Shown here piece after piece: positions 46,801 through 58,652 of a stretch of 64,000 nt of DNA; positions within the stretch are counted from its first letter, which is position 1; every line of letters begins with the position of its first letter. Position numbers and translations under genes: made by a program. The DNA lies in contig CM031858.1 in assembly GCA_018697195.1 (NCBI GenBank), forward strand, positions 127,171,133 to 127,235,132, read 5' to 3'. The notes below the pieces were generated by a model that saw only the letters and a program-made list of their open reading frames with translations, did no database searches and had not been told where the DNA came from. This stretch comes from Certhia americana. Its lineage: Eukaryota > Chordata > Aves > Passeriformes > Certhiidae.

Positions 46801-47720
46801 CAAACCTTCAGCGTTTCTGGGATTTATCATTTCACATGAGGATGGAGTTTGTCTCACAGGTGGAGAAACATGTAAGGCTGGACAAATTTTCAGTCTTTTA
46901 CAATAAACATTTTAAAATACTATGTTCACTTTAATTTAGTAAAAAATTCTTTACAGTACAGATGGGAGCACATCTAGATTCAGAGTACCTGCAGAGATCT
47001 GCTTCAGAGTAACAGGCACTGGCACTTAAAGGTAGGCAGGGAGATGGACAGATGCTTTGTGGACCAGATTTGTCAGTGTCACAGATCTGTCACGATCTGT
47101 GAATCACATTTAAAAAATCTAAAATCATGGAAGGCCTAAACATTAATAATAAAAAAAATGTTTTCTAGGTTCATTTCATGCCAGACATATGGGATAAGGA
47201 GAAAGTCATGGATCACATTTTGTGATTAAAATCAAAACAGTTTATGCTATTTTTATTGTTTAACCTAAGATTGTTTAGCAGAAGCTTAGCATGATGTCCA
47301 ATACTAATAAAGGAAGCTCCAAGGAAATAGTCTGTGTACATGAATTTTACACTCTACTTTAAATATTCATTGTCTAATCATTTCTTAATCACAGTGGTTA
47401 ACACTGAAGAATGTAATTATTATTGGCAGCACAGATCACTAGCAAAATTACATCCCTACTTATTATCATATTACCATAGAGGCGTTATTATTATAGAATA
47501 ACGTTTACTTAGCTACTAGCCAAAAGTAATTATAGCAATTGATTTGAACATTCTAATTCTGTGAAAATATCTTACATCCCTTTATGAACAACCCAGTGTC
47601 ATCGTAGCCAGGTAATAGGACAGCTCATGTGCATCAATGTACACTTAATGTTATTCGAAAGAATTCCTTAAGCCAGAGTGTTCCTTCCTGCATTTCTGCA
47701 TAACTAAATGGCCATGGTAA

Positions 47721-47769
47721 GATTAACATGAAAATAAATTCTCTTGATTAACATGAAGATAATTCTCTT
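47721..47769. repeat. 25-bp tandem duplication
   Basis: GATTAACATGAAAATAAATT... at 47721 is followed at 47746 by a near-identical copy with one substitution and a one-base deletion. Confidence 0.85.
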
Positions 47770-49795
47770 GACTAGGTGTTGTATCTGTACTCTATGTCAT
47801 GTGGTAGTAATAGTTACTCAGCAATGCACAATGCTGAGTATATGCTTAGTGTGAAGCTTTGGCTGACTTTCTCTTGAAGATAGGCAGCAGAGTAAAAATA
47901 CTCTCCAGTTTTAGAGATTCCATCAGCTTGATGGTTCTTTTTATATGAGGTGTATCTTTCATTACACATTGCTCTTCAATGTGTGAAACAGTATTTTGCT
48001 TACAGAAAAAAAAAAAAAATTATGCTATGTATTATTTTGGTATCCAATTGTTGAGATATCTCCTAAAAATAGAACAGGATATGGTCAAGCAGCTGTAGTA
48101 TTAGGATTAGGTCAATAGATAATAGTTATGGATATAGAAGAAATGCTTGTTCCAAAAATTCTAAACATTGAAAAGGAAGTAGATAAGAAAAGCCTGTCTT
48201 AACTGTAGGATTAAGGGAAAAGTTTAGAGAACACTAGGAAACCAGTTACCAAAATAACTCTATTTAAAGAAAGGAAACAGTGGGTTGCACAAGCAAGTTC
48301 ACAAACTGTACACTTGCAGGTGTTCATGCTTGCCAATCTTTACGATACTAAATTCCAGGGAGCAAGAGGGAATGGGCTCAGGAAAACAATTGTAGCAAAC
48401 TTGGTAAAGCCACAGAAATTTAGGAGAGAAAATATCTTCTGTTGAGCAATGGAAATAAAAAAGACATTGAAGCAGAGCCTAGCTCATATACAGAGAAGTT
48501 TCTAAAGTATAAATGAAACTTTTGAGTAGTTTTTGATAGATGCAAAGAAATATTATGGGTTTTTTATGCGAATTACAAGCTGTAAACCACAAGTAAATAG
48601 AACCAAGCTTGCTGTCAGACATACTTTGAGGCTGTGTTTCTATTGTTCTGAATCTTTTCAGACTGTTCATCAAGACATGGAAATTAAAGCTAACCAAACT
48701 CAACTGTACCCACACAGCTTGGCAGACAGGACCCCAGAACAATAGTACTACTGCATGCAAGTGAATCATTGCATTTCTTGCGTGGTTCTCCTTGTCATGG
48801 TCATGATATAGGAGATATGTGCTTGCATAGACTTCAAGTGTGAAGTTTGTTTATTTTAACCTGCAGTGACAGTGAGAAATCTGAATTTTCCACCAAAGTC
48901 ATTGAGATTGGCAGTTCTTAATGAAGAAGGGAGAATCATTTACTTTTTCATTTTTCTGAAAGAGAATACGTTTTAAAAAAAAGAGCAACATTTCTAATCT
49001 GCAATGATTGCTGTGAAGTAGTTAAACAGTCTTTCATTGCAGCTGTCTAACTGACAGGCAGTCTGAATATAGAGTGATTGACATTCCTTAAGGTAAACAT
49101 GTAGACTTATTATGCAAAAGGAAGCCCTGCCTTGTGATACAATATCCAGCACTGATGTTGTGTACTGTGTGCTGTGTGTTTACTCATCTACAACCTTACA
49201 AGTAATTTGTCTGAAAATAAGGACTTTTCTAAACAGGAACTTGTAAGACATTCTTGTAGGCAGTGACAATTTCTCTGAAAGATGTCTTCTTAGACTTCTG
49301 CATTATTGACAAAATTAATTTGGCAAAGATATGAAATAAATGAAGAAAGTGCATAGGATAATCTGGTCAAAAAATAACAAGAAAGGGGAAACCAGTTTTG
49401 AAAGATATTTCACCTAACTTTTAATCATGGCAAATAATTATATTTAAAATTATTTCATGGTTTACTACAGAGAAGATAAATTTTTGTTGTTTTGGGTTTT
49501 TTTTTTTCCCATTAGCTTTCATGACATTGTTAGCTACTTATTTCAATACAAGATATCACCCCCATGACCCTTAATTCAGCATAAGTCTGTGTATGTTTAC
49601 AATTTGATTTATTGTTATTATCCTAAGATTATTTGTGTTGAAAAGAACCGGTTAGAAAAATATGACTGGAAATGGGAAATGTTGTCCAAATTTCATGACT
49701 AATTTCTTTTGAAGGAAAACATTATTCAGAGCCAGATTGTAAAGTTCATTTCAATCCTTAAGTATTTTTTTTAATGCCAGTTAAAATCAGCAGAC

Positions 49796-49796
<1 letters not shown>

Positions 49797-49826
<30 letters not shown>
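49797..49826. repeat. Poly-A tract, 30 A
   Basis: Uninterrupted A run. No retroposed body recognised upstream or downstream. Confidence 0.9.
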
Positions 49827-49829
<3 letters not shown>

Positions 49830-51654
49830 TTCTACCTCTGCTGCCAGGTAACCTAGAGAACAGATGTGACACTGTTATACTCCTCCCGATGTGCATAAGG
49901 GCCAAGATGCTTTTCCCAAAAGCATAATAAATATCTTGGAAGTCATCAGCTTTACTGATCATAGTACTGAGGGCCCTTCAGGACATCTAGGTCGCTGTAT
50001 TTCATTCTTAGCTGCAGATGTGTTCTCAAATGCAGGGACCTAATATTTCCTAAATGCCTCTACTATTCCAGTACATTTTTGCTTGAACATCACTTACACA
50101 AGGAAGGTTCTGAAATTAAAATAGATCCACAGGTAGTATAGAAAATAAAAATATTTGATTGTTAGGTGTGAAAAGAAGTCTTTTAGCCTTAATATTGTCA
50201 TTCCACAACCACACTGAAGGCAGGTACATGTAATGTCTATCAGCTCTTTTCTAATTTTATGTATCAAAGTATGCTATGTATGGTTAGACTATTCCTTGTT
50301 TCATCAGGATATTAATTGGTTTCTACCTAAAATTGTTTAAGTTTCTTGCCACAGTGTTTTCAGCTACTGAAAAGCTATCAGGATGTATAAGGAGACCAAA
50401 ATAATCAATTCCATGTAATTTTCCTTGCCTTTGTTGATACATGATTTTGTAATTGCACTGCACAATTCTGCTTATTTTTTGCAATCTTACGGCCTGCAGC
50501 ATTCAACACCAGAAACAGGTAATTACCAACAGCCTCTTTTGCAACTTTCTTTATACACTTCTTTTAAATGACTCTTTAAACTTAACAGTCCTGATCCTTG
50601 AAATTAATGCACTATTAAATTACTTTCATTTTGAGAGTTACACATTATAAACCTTGATAAACTGTTCTTGAAGTAGGACACTCTTCACTAAGCATTTTTT
50701 TTCCTTATTTATTTCCATTTCTTTAATTCCTAGTCTTTAATTTGTTCATTATAACAGTTTGCAGTATTAATCAGTTATTTTTCAGTGTCTCATATTTAGT
50801 CAGAAACTTATTAAGAGCTTTACAAATGCCTGAATCAATTTTAATTACCTGGTTTACTTTAGACCTATTACTTAGTTATATTCAGAGAAGAAATACTGAA
50901 GCCAGAACTGAGATTTGTAACTTGTTTCATGTGGGCTAGACATCTGCACAACAGTCTTATCTTAGTGGCAGTAGAACTATGTTTTTTAAATATGAATAAA
51001 TGCCTGGTTACTAGCCAGGAAAGTTCTTTTGATATCTAAATACATGTTGCACATGGGGAAATTGGAACAATAGCTGAATAACAATTATGGCTATACCTGA
51101 ATTTTCCCACAATTTTGATACCTGTAAATAAAGGATAATTCTTCTAGGCCCACTGCAGCTATATAATAACATTAATGTAACTTCTAAATACTGTTTCCTT
51201 CCCTCACATCATTTAAGAACATTGTTTTAATGAGTAAATATTTCCTGATTAATATAGTAGTTCTACTTTGGAATGTATCTATTTTATATTCCCTATATAT
51301 AATATATATTCCCTATATATGCTTCATATAAAATTCTACTTTCTGAATGTTCTAAGTGATATTACATAGGCATTTCATTAAAGCATAAGAGAGTTTAAGG
51401 AAACATATTATTTGTATTTCATACATTGCATAGAGCTACTTCTGGTGCCTAATGGAAATATATTTGAGTATTTATCTTGACATTCCAAGTTGTACATAGC
51501 TAAAAACAATCTGTAGCCAAGTATTTTCTTCTATTTTCTTCTTAATTTTTTCACAATTAATGAACAAGCAGTATACTTTACACCAGTGATGAACTTCTTT
51601 TTCATGTCAGCTATTCATTCTTACAAAGTAATACTTAATGTAGAGAGGGCAGGG

Positions 51655-52630
51655 ACAGCTGACATTTATAATAGGGATTTGTTACAGGCTGTCTGACCAG
51701 GTGGACCAGGTGGATGAGGCCTTTTGCAGACAGACAGGGGCAGCCTCACACTCACTGGTTCTCATGGAGAACTTCAACCACCTCAATATCTGCTGGAGGA
51801 ACAATACAGAAGGGCATAAGAAATCCACGAGGTTCCTGGAATGCATTGCTGATAACTTCCTTCTCCAAGTGACGACAGAGGCAACAAGGTGAGGAGCTCT
51901 GCTGGACCTTGTTCTCATAAGGAAGGAAGCTCTGGTGGGAATGTGAAGCTCAAAGGCAACCTGGGCTGCAGGGACCTTGAAAGGATCTTTAGGGCAGCAA
52001 GGAGGTTTCCACAGCAAGCTCACTATCCTGGACTTCAGGAAATCAGGTTAATCCTCTTCAGTGATCTTCTTGGGAGAATACCATGAAAATTCTCTGGAGA
52101 GAAGAGGGGCCAGAAAGCCAATTAACATGCAGGGATTTTCTCCTCCAGACTCAAGAGCAATGTATCCCCATGAGTAAGAAGTCCAGAGAAAAGGACCAGG
52201 AGAACTGCATGTATAAGCAAGGAGCTTATGGCAAAAGTCTAGAGAAGAAGGAAGTGTAAAGAATGTGGGAAAAAGGATGGGCTGCTTAGAGTGAGTAGGG
52301 GATATTGTCAGACTATGCAGAGATGTGAGGAAGAAGGTTAAAGTCCACATGGAATTCAATGTCAAAGGGATGTCAAGGACAACACAAGAATATCAGTATC
52401 AAAAGGTAGATTAAGGAAAAAGTGGGCCTGATGATGAATGAGATGGGTACCTGGTGATGAAGCATACAGAAAAGGCACGTTACTGAATTTTGTCTTTGCT
52501 TCAGTCTTTACTGCTAAGGCCAGGCCTAGGAGCTCCAGATACTGGAGGTAAGAGAGAAAGTCTTCAGAAAAAAAGACATTCCCTTGATCAAGGAGGTTTA
52601 GGTTAGGGAGGGTTAGGGAAATGACACTTG
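51655..52630 (+). mobile_element. CR1 LINE fragment, endonuclease to linker
   Basis: The frame at 51701-51892 reads DQVDEAFCRQTGAASHSLVL followed by MENFNHLNICWRNN, matching the CR1 endonuclease segment 'DQ..ADEAF..LE..S..LVLMGDFNHPDICW'. The usual GD before FNH is EN here. It then follows 'RFLECIADNFLLQV' and, across frameshifts, 'GALLDLVL', 'TILDFR', 'MYPHE' and 'FTAKARP' blocks up to about 52620. Multiple stops make it inactive. The reverse-transcriptase part expected next is absent. A minus-strand CR1 starts at 52631. Confidence 0.88.
52595..52618 (+). repeat. Short telomere-like TTAGGG run
   Basis: GGTTTAGGTTAGGGAGGGTT followed by AGGG: three TTAGG(G)-like units in 24 bases. It is the last recognisable part of the plus-strand CR1 fragment and may simply be mutated CR1 text, where 'AGGTTAGGGA' occurs naturally. 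Confidence 0.6.
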
Positions 52631-52761
52631 TAGAATCATAGAATCATTTAGTTTGGAAAAGACCTCTAAGATCATTGAATCCAACAAATAACCCACCCCC
52701 ACTGCGTTCACCACTAAACCATACCTCTAAGAGCTGCATCCACACTCCTTTAGAACCCTTC

Positions 52762-53204
52762 TGTTAGCGTTCAGGAACACACATAATACTGGATTGATTA
52801 TATGCAGGTGCTTTTATTGAAGCGCGTGGGAACTAGGGGTATTGCAACCCAAGTCTAGCTCCATCGTCTTTGTCCGAGGTGCACATATTTACACAATTTT
52901 CAGCTATAGCATCAGTTACATCAATAATCACTATAACAACCTTATCATTATTGTTTCATTAACTTTATCAATACTGCTTCATAAGAGTTAGCTCATCCTT
53001 GTGCCAACATGTATGAATCTTTGGGTGGGTGTCTTGGAGAGCCAAGTACCAGTTCCCGTTATGGGTGGGTATTTTTGAGATTCCAAGTACCCATTCCCGT
53101 AAACCTTTAGCTTACTAACCCATCCCTAATACCAAGCATTCTTGAGGCCTACTTCTACATGAATTTCAAAAAATTTTTCAGAAACATTTAACCCCATAGT
53201 AACA
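52762..53204 (-). mobile_element. Solo LTR, 443 bp, with 4-bp target duplication
   Basis: Begins TGTTAGCG and ends TAGTAACA, giving TGTTA/TAACA termini. It is flanked by CTTC on both sides (52758-52761 and 53205-53208), so it interrupts the surrounding CR1 cleanly. AATAAA lies on the minus strand (complement TTTATT at 52813-52818), about 50 bases from the left end, which places U3 on the right and orients the LTR to the minus strand. A 4-bp duplication fits a gammaretrovirus-like (ERV1) origin. U3 contains a 40-bp imperfect direct repeat (53023 and 53063). No viral genes remain, consistent with LTR-LTR recombination. Confidence 0.88.
53023..53100. repeat. 40-bp imperfect direct repeat in LTR U3
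   Basis: Two copies starting GGGTGGGT (53023 and 53063), each containing CCAAGTACC and ending TTCCCGT. Repeated U3 blocks in retroviral LTRs are often transcription-factor enhancers. Here that role is inference only. Confidence 0.8.
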
Positions 53205-53425
53205 CTTCCAGAGATGATGATTCCATTCCTTTCCCAGGTAGTCTGAACATCCTTTCAGAAATTTCTCCTAAAATCAAATCTAAAACTCCTGGTGCAACTT
53301 GAGGCTATTTTACCTTGTCCTAGCAGTTGTTCCTGGCGAGAAGTCAGACTCACTCCTGCCTCACTACTTCTTCCTTTCAGGCTGTTGTAGAAAGTGATAG
53401 AATCTCTCCTGAATCCCTTCTACTA

Positions 53426-53569
53426 AGGATGTACAAAACCCTCCTGGATGTAGTCCTGTGCAACCTGTTCTAGGTAAATGTACTTTAGCAGGAGGGTTGG
53501 ACTAGATAATCTCCAGAGGTTCCTTCCAACCCCAACCATTCTTTGTTTCTATGACTCTGTAATTCTGTG
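53426..53569 (+). mobile_element. CR1 LINE 3' terminus
   Basis: 'TACAAAACCCTCCTGGATGTAGTCCTGTGCAACCTGTTCTAGG', 'AGCAGGAGGGTTGGACTAGATAATCTCCAGAGGTTCCTTCCAACCCC' and an octamer tail ending ATTCTGTG at 53569 are the last 140 bases of a plus-strand CR1. It may be the 3' end of the element whose 5' piece lies at 51655-52630, with the reverse-transcriptase region deleted and the minus-strand CR1 sitting at the junction. Confidence 0.9.
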
Positions 53570-53581
53570 AAACCAGATTTT

Positions 53582-53646
53582 TATTTAAAATAAAAAACAA
53601 AACAAAACAAAACAAACAAACAAACAAACCAAACCAAAACCAAAAT
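53582..53646. repeat. AAAAC / AAAC microsatellite
   Basis: (AAAAC)n passing into (AAAC)n and CCAAA units, starting about 12 bases after the CR1 tail. Confidence 0.9.
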
Positions 53647-53763
53647 GCTAGAACATGAGGGAAATTTCTATTTAATATTCAGAGCAGCCACTGGTTACTA
53701 AGAGCCAGCATATGCAAACCCACAAGATTTATGTTCCAGTTCCCTAATAAAGATGATGTAATT

Positions 53764-54481
53764 TGTCATGGTTTGAACAACAGGTGTCTGCTAAGGAAGG
53801 CAGGAGCCTCCCTTGGAACTGAAAATTTAAAACCCCTCCCTCCAAATTATTATAGCTTTGAAATTAAAGGGCTCTCAGGCGAAGATATGGGAATAGGAAT
53901 AACAGTTCTTTATTAGGGGAACTAAAATAAACAATAAAATCAAAACACATGCAGTATTACAAAAGAGAAAAACAAACAAAAAAAATTCACTGGCAGAGTC
54001 AGGATACTACCTGACACCCTGTGGGTCAGGGTGTTGGTGGCAGTCTCACTAAATGGTGGCTGCAGTCCCAGTGGCAGATGTGGCTCTGTTGAAGTGATGG
54101 TCCCGTAGAGAGTGGAGTTCTTTCACTGAAGGTCCAGTGGTGACAGATGGGCCTGGTCTTCCTCTGAGAATCCAGTGGAAAAGGCTGCCTTGGTGTCACA
54201 ACTCCCAGATTTTTATCCAGGTGGGAATACTTGGCTCTTCCCCCCGGCTGGAGCATTTCCCAGTGGGATGATGTAATTCTATCAGTGAGACTCAATGGCC
54301 CATTTGCAGAAGATCTCTCCCTGGAGGGAGGCTGGGTTGTGGAGGAGATAAGGAAACTGCCCCAGCAGGTTTTTTGACAGTTGGCCATTGACAGACAATT
54401 ACACCACCCCCACACCCCAGTTTCATCAGATGGTGATAGATTACACAGTTTTGGTCACATTTTGCACTGCAACCCATGACA
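53764..54481 (-). mobile_element. Complete solo LTR, 718 bp, avian ERV
   Basis: Starts TGTCATGG and ends CCATGACA, a perfect 8-bp terminal inverted repeat. Flanks are TAATT (53759-53763) and TAACT (54482-54486), a 5-bp target duplication with one change, as expected of ERVL-like or similar elements. The minus-strand polyadenylation signal (TTTATT at 53909-53914 on the plus strand) and a TATA-like ATAAAAA on the minus strand near 54215 support minus orientation. The text matches a common avian LTR as I remember it. The 129-codon frame at 54026-54415 lies wholly inside and is incidental. Confidence 0.9.
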
Positions 54482-57400
54482 TAACTTAACATTATTGTAA
54501 TAGTCAGCCGCTCTCTTGCTGTGCTGGTAGTTAAATAATAAGGAAAACAAATGGGTTCCTGTTTCTGTAAAGAGCCTTTATAATGTCTCTCATGGTAGAC
54601 ACTTAAATATACACTCCGAAATCTATAACCTGTTTTATTAAACCTTCTCTCAAGAAAATGGCTGAGTTCCTGCTCAATAGCATTAAAAACATCTGAAATA
54701 GCTTTTCAGTTTAAATATCTAAAATTACTTTACTTCCCAGGACATTAAATATTTGTGGCTTAAAAGCACTAAACTTTATTTGGATCATCTGTTAAAGAAA
54801 AGCACTGTTCTTTTAAGAATCTGGAAACTGCCCAAGATAAAACTCTGTGATCAGTTTTGCAGTGCTTATTATCACCATGAAACTGCCTCAGATGAGTGTT
54901 TCAAGAAGACTAAAAGTGGCAAAGCCAGTAGTGAATGTAGTGATTACAAGCACTTCAACTTTGACTCATGATTTGATGTAAAAACAAACATTAGATTTGA
55001 CGTAACAACTTTGAGATACTTTAATTACTGTGCTAAGTAGGTAAACTGTGTGGCTTGTGTAACATAGAGGGACTTAATATTAAGTTTGTAGGATAGCATG
55101 AATTGTATGGTTTGTGGCCAAAAACTTGCAAGGTAGAGCTCATGTAAATTGTACTTGCTAGACTTAGTACAAAATGTAGTGTTGTTAACTGGAAAAAGCT
55201 AGTTAAAATGGCACAAGCACCTAAGGTTGAAGGAATAGATTTTCCAAGTTGAATTTGGCTCCAGGAGAATAAATGAACTTATTAGAAACCACTGTCCCTA
55301 ATAGTGACAAAATAAATTAAATCTGAACTTCCCAAATGGTGAGTGTACTCATAGGTGTTAATAACTTATTTTACAAATCAATTCAAATAACATCCAAAAA
55401 GCATAAGATAATGTACATGATAATGAAATTTATTCCTGACATAATTGTTCAAATTTTAAATGCAGAAGGAAAAGACCTCAGCACGTATACCATCAACTAA
55501 TACCAGGAAAGGGAAGCAAAGCTAGCAGCATAGCTATCAGTGAGCTAGCAGCACAGGTTACAAAAGAACAGTATGAAGATTTTGCAGGTGTTGGAAGACT
55601 TCTGCTATGTCTCATTTGCGTGTGATGTCTCTTTTGTTAGAGTTATCTTCTGGGGAAAAAAAAAATGTATTCTTCTTTCCAAAAGTGGAACTGAAGATGC
55701 TATCAAAGGCAAATTTCATATTCTTTAAGAGGAAAAATTTCATATTCATATTCTTAAGAGGTTCATCATAGATAAGAATTCTGGAAAAGAATGTCTTTAC
55801 AGTGTAAGATACTTCTGTTAGACTGCATAAAAGATATTTGCACAGTCCTTGTTCAAGAAATGATCTTTCAGAATAGCTGATAATTCACAGACTCAGTTAA
55901 AGATACCAATAGGAAACACTGCTCAGAGTTCTGAATTCTGACAAATGAAGTTGGTTGACTCTGTTGGAGCCTTAGCTTTGTAGTTTTCTTTTCCTGTTCT
56001 ATTTTGTGACATGGTTTCCACTCCCAACTATGCTATAAAAATATTTTTTACCCTTAGAAGTGTCTTGTTAGTTACAAAGAAACTTACAAGAACCATTTCA
56101 GTTTATTTCATAAATTAAACTGTGCTATCAAATCCTTGCACATTACATATCATCAGGCAGTGTAGTTATTTTTGTAGTTATTTAAAGAAAACAACAAATT
56201 GTTTTCTTTAAAAATCATGAGAAGATTTCACATAAATTCTCTACCACACCTGCAATATCAAGTAAGGCTATTTTGCCTCATACATGGAGGACTATCATTT
56301 TGATGATGTATGCCTTATAAGTGTCCCTTTCTTATGATGAATAGCACCAGGCAGCATTGCTGAGATGATGGATGATATAAAGAGCTATTGCTCTGATGAT
56401 GTATTCTAGTAAGGGGACAATTATGATGTAAAATATATAATAAGAACAAATTTCTTGGGGTTATCTATCATCACAGCAATAATCGCCAATGCTATATACT
56501 CTATTGGTAGCATTGGTCTGACAGGACAGAGATGAAATGGAATCTCTTTACAGATGTGGTCACTTTACTATTTTCCTGCATAAAATAAGGTTAAAATGAG
56601 AAAAGTTAACCCATGGCTCTTGGTTTTGTTCTGGTTTTGAAAGCAAGTCTCCTTGAGACAATAGAAATGTAAAAAATAAATACCACTGGTCAATAAATCT
56701 GCTTCCTGTGACTCCAAAATGAAGCGCTGTATAGGATATGCAAATTGATCATGGTTTCTGTAGACAAAATGATGCTTCTGACACTTCTGGTATAATTACA
56801 GAATATATTTCACTGGGACAATATGTAGAATGTAGCAGGCTTTTTGTTGTCCTCCATGACTCTACTAGCAAATGAACTAAAATGTGGGTCATGGGAGCTA
56901 AATGTCAGTTAACAGCATGAGGGATTTAGAGTTTCAGCCATGGGACCTTGTTACATTATATATATACATATATATCTGCATTTAGCTTTCATATGAAATA
57001 TTTTGTTAAATGTTTGCAAGAACATGTTTAAAGATATTATACAAATCAAAATGTGAAACTTGAGGTGGAGGTGCTTACATTATAGCATTGCAATGTAATT
57101 ACCAGGCAGACTGAACTAAGATGCAACGTAACAGGGACTATGTTTGCATCATGTTATAGTAATAATGAGAAGCACAGATGTAAAGTCATAGCTCATAACT
57201 CAAGTGATAATCATGAAAATCAGCTTCTTGATGCAGCATTCACATTTGAGAAAGAGTGAAAAACTTAGTTGAGAATTACGCTATAAATTTTGGTCACTAG
57301 GACATCCATGCTATGTTAGACAGGGTGTTTTATTGATTTTTATAATAGCTAATTCAGAATTAATAAATTATGTAACAAGGAAGCAAAAACTGCTGATCAT

Positions 57401-58216
57401 GAAGAAATGAGACAGAAATAAGTTGATTTTATGATTATTCCTTGCAGCTTAGGGCCTTCTTACAGCCAAATGCAATTTTCATTTTTAGTCAAATGTGATG
57501 CTATGACCTGGAAATAAACAATAAATTCATTTCATACTAAGTAAAATAGATTTCTTTAAATAACACATGTCATGTAAGTTTTTAGTCTCTAAAGATTATC
57601 TTTAGATAAGACAGATTAAGAAAGTGACATATTATTATTTATTTTATGCATCACTATATATTCTGTAGCAAGGGTTTCAACATTCATTTACCTTCAACTA
57701 CCTTTGAGACAATTACATCTGATATTTTCAATTCAGTGGATTATATTTTTGAATTGAAATACAGATCTTCCCTCAACTTCAATATATAAAGTGATAAGGT
57801 CCCAAAAGACTTGTGCAAATACAGTTCTGCAAAAATACCTAGAATTATCTATGATGACGCAATCAGTAATTTTTGTCTATCAGGGCTGATCATGGGCTGT
57901 AGCTTTGGACCATAGACAATAACCATATATTAATTTTATATAAATTATTATGTAATTCTTGATCCAATTTCCAGAAACCCCACCAAAAATCCTCATATAA
58001 TTTCATTTGTGTGATTTCACTGTCAAAAATGCCGAGAAAACAATGGAAATTTTGGAGAAAAAATGATTGAATGCAGATTCTGATGGGACTGGCTTGTGTG
58101 AAAAAGTGAGGGTTTTTTATTCCTAATAAAAGAATAATGAATGATTAAATGTAAGATTAATAAATAGAAATTTTTTTATGAACTAGAATGATAAAGAGTA
58201 CAAAGAAGGATGGAAG

Positions 58217-58306
58217 ATGGGACTGAAACTACTGCATTGAGTAGAACTGAGATAAAACTCAATGGGACTGAAACTACTGCACTGAGTAGAACTGAGATAA
58301 AACTCA
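58217..58306. repeat. 45-bp tandem duplication
   Basis: Two adjacent 45-bp copies (58217-58261, 58262-58306) starting ATGGGACTGAAACTACTGCA differ at a single base (T/C). Very recent, or an assembly duplication. Confidence 0.95.
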
Positions 58307-58652
58307 CAGTGAAGAGCTAAAATGCTATTGGCACTAACCCATGCCATAAGTACACCTGTGATTTACACTGCCAAGAGGAACAGTTACTTTAACAAAAACA
58401 AAAAATTAAGTCTGGTTTATGCTCACAAATCATCTTTTCTATCATCACACTCATGCTTTTTAATGCTTTTTAATCAGCACAGTTGTTTAAAAACCCAAAG
58501 TATATGGCCTTGTAGATGGTCCATGTATGTATATATCTACATGACCCAATGTATATGGTCTATGGTCTTGTAGGACTTGGTGCAGTGAAAAACTGGAGTA
58601 GATGTAACTCCTGGGTATGTTAATAGAGTCAAGAAGATAGAAGTGAGGATGA

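Larger units (their letters stand above)
40870..51654. other. 10.7 kb nearly free of recognisable repeats
   Basis: AT-rich sequence with only small simple repeats: T run at 42189-42200, a 25-bp tandem pair at 47721-47769, A runs at 48006-48019 and 49797-49826, and an AT-rich patch at 51290-51320. Open frames up to 96 codons, none with a known domain or splice context. Low element density is compatible with selective constraint or simply with chance. Confidence 0.5.
52631..53425 (-). mobile_element. CR1 LINE 3' region, split by a solo LTR
   Basis: The plus strand begins TAGAATCATAGAATCATTTA (complement of the octamer tail) and runs 'GTTTGGAAAAGACCTCTAAGATCATTGAATCC', 'CACTAAACCATACCTCTAAGAG' to 52761. 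It is then interrupted by an LTR (52762-53204) and resumes at 53205 with 'CTTCCAGAGATGATG', 'GGTGCAACTTGAGGCTATTTTACC' and 'CCTTTCAGGCTGTTGTAGAAAGTGATAG', ending about 53425. The two halves are collinear with one CR1 3' region of about 350 bp pointing to the minus strand. Confidence 0.9.

Noticed and set aside
54026..54415. 129-codon minus-strand open frame
   Set aside because: Entirely inside the solo LTR 53764-54481, with no domain recognised.
54753..54971. 72-codon plus-strand frame with mixed composition
   Set aside because: The initiation codon is weakly supported, there is no known domain, and no splice signals fit. Indistinguishable from chance.
56290..56420. Several GATGATG and CTGA words resembling C/D-box snoRNA boxes
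   Set aside because: Spacing between candidate C and D boxes is about 20 nt, too short, and no terminal stem brackets them.
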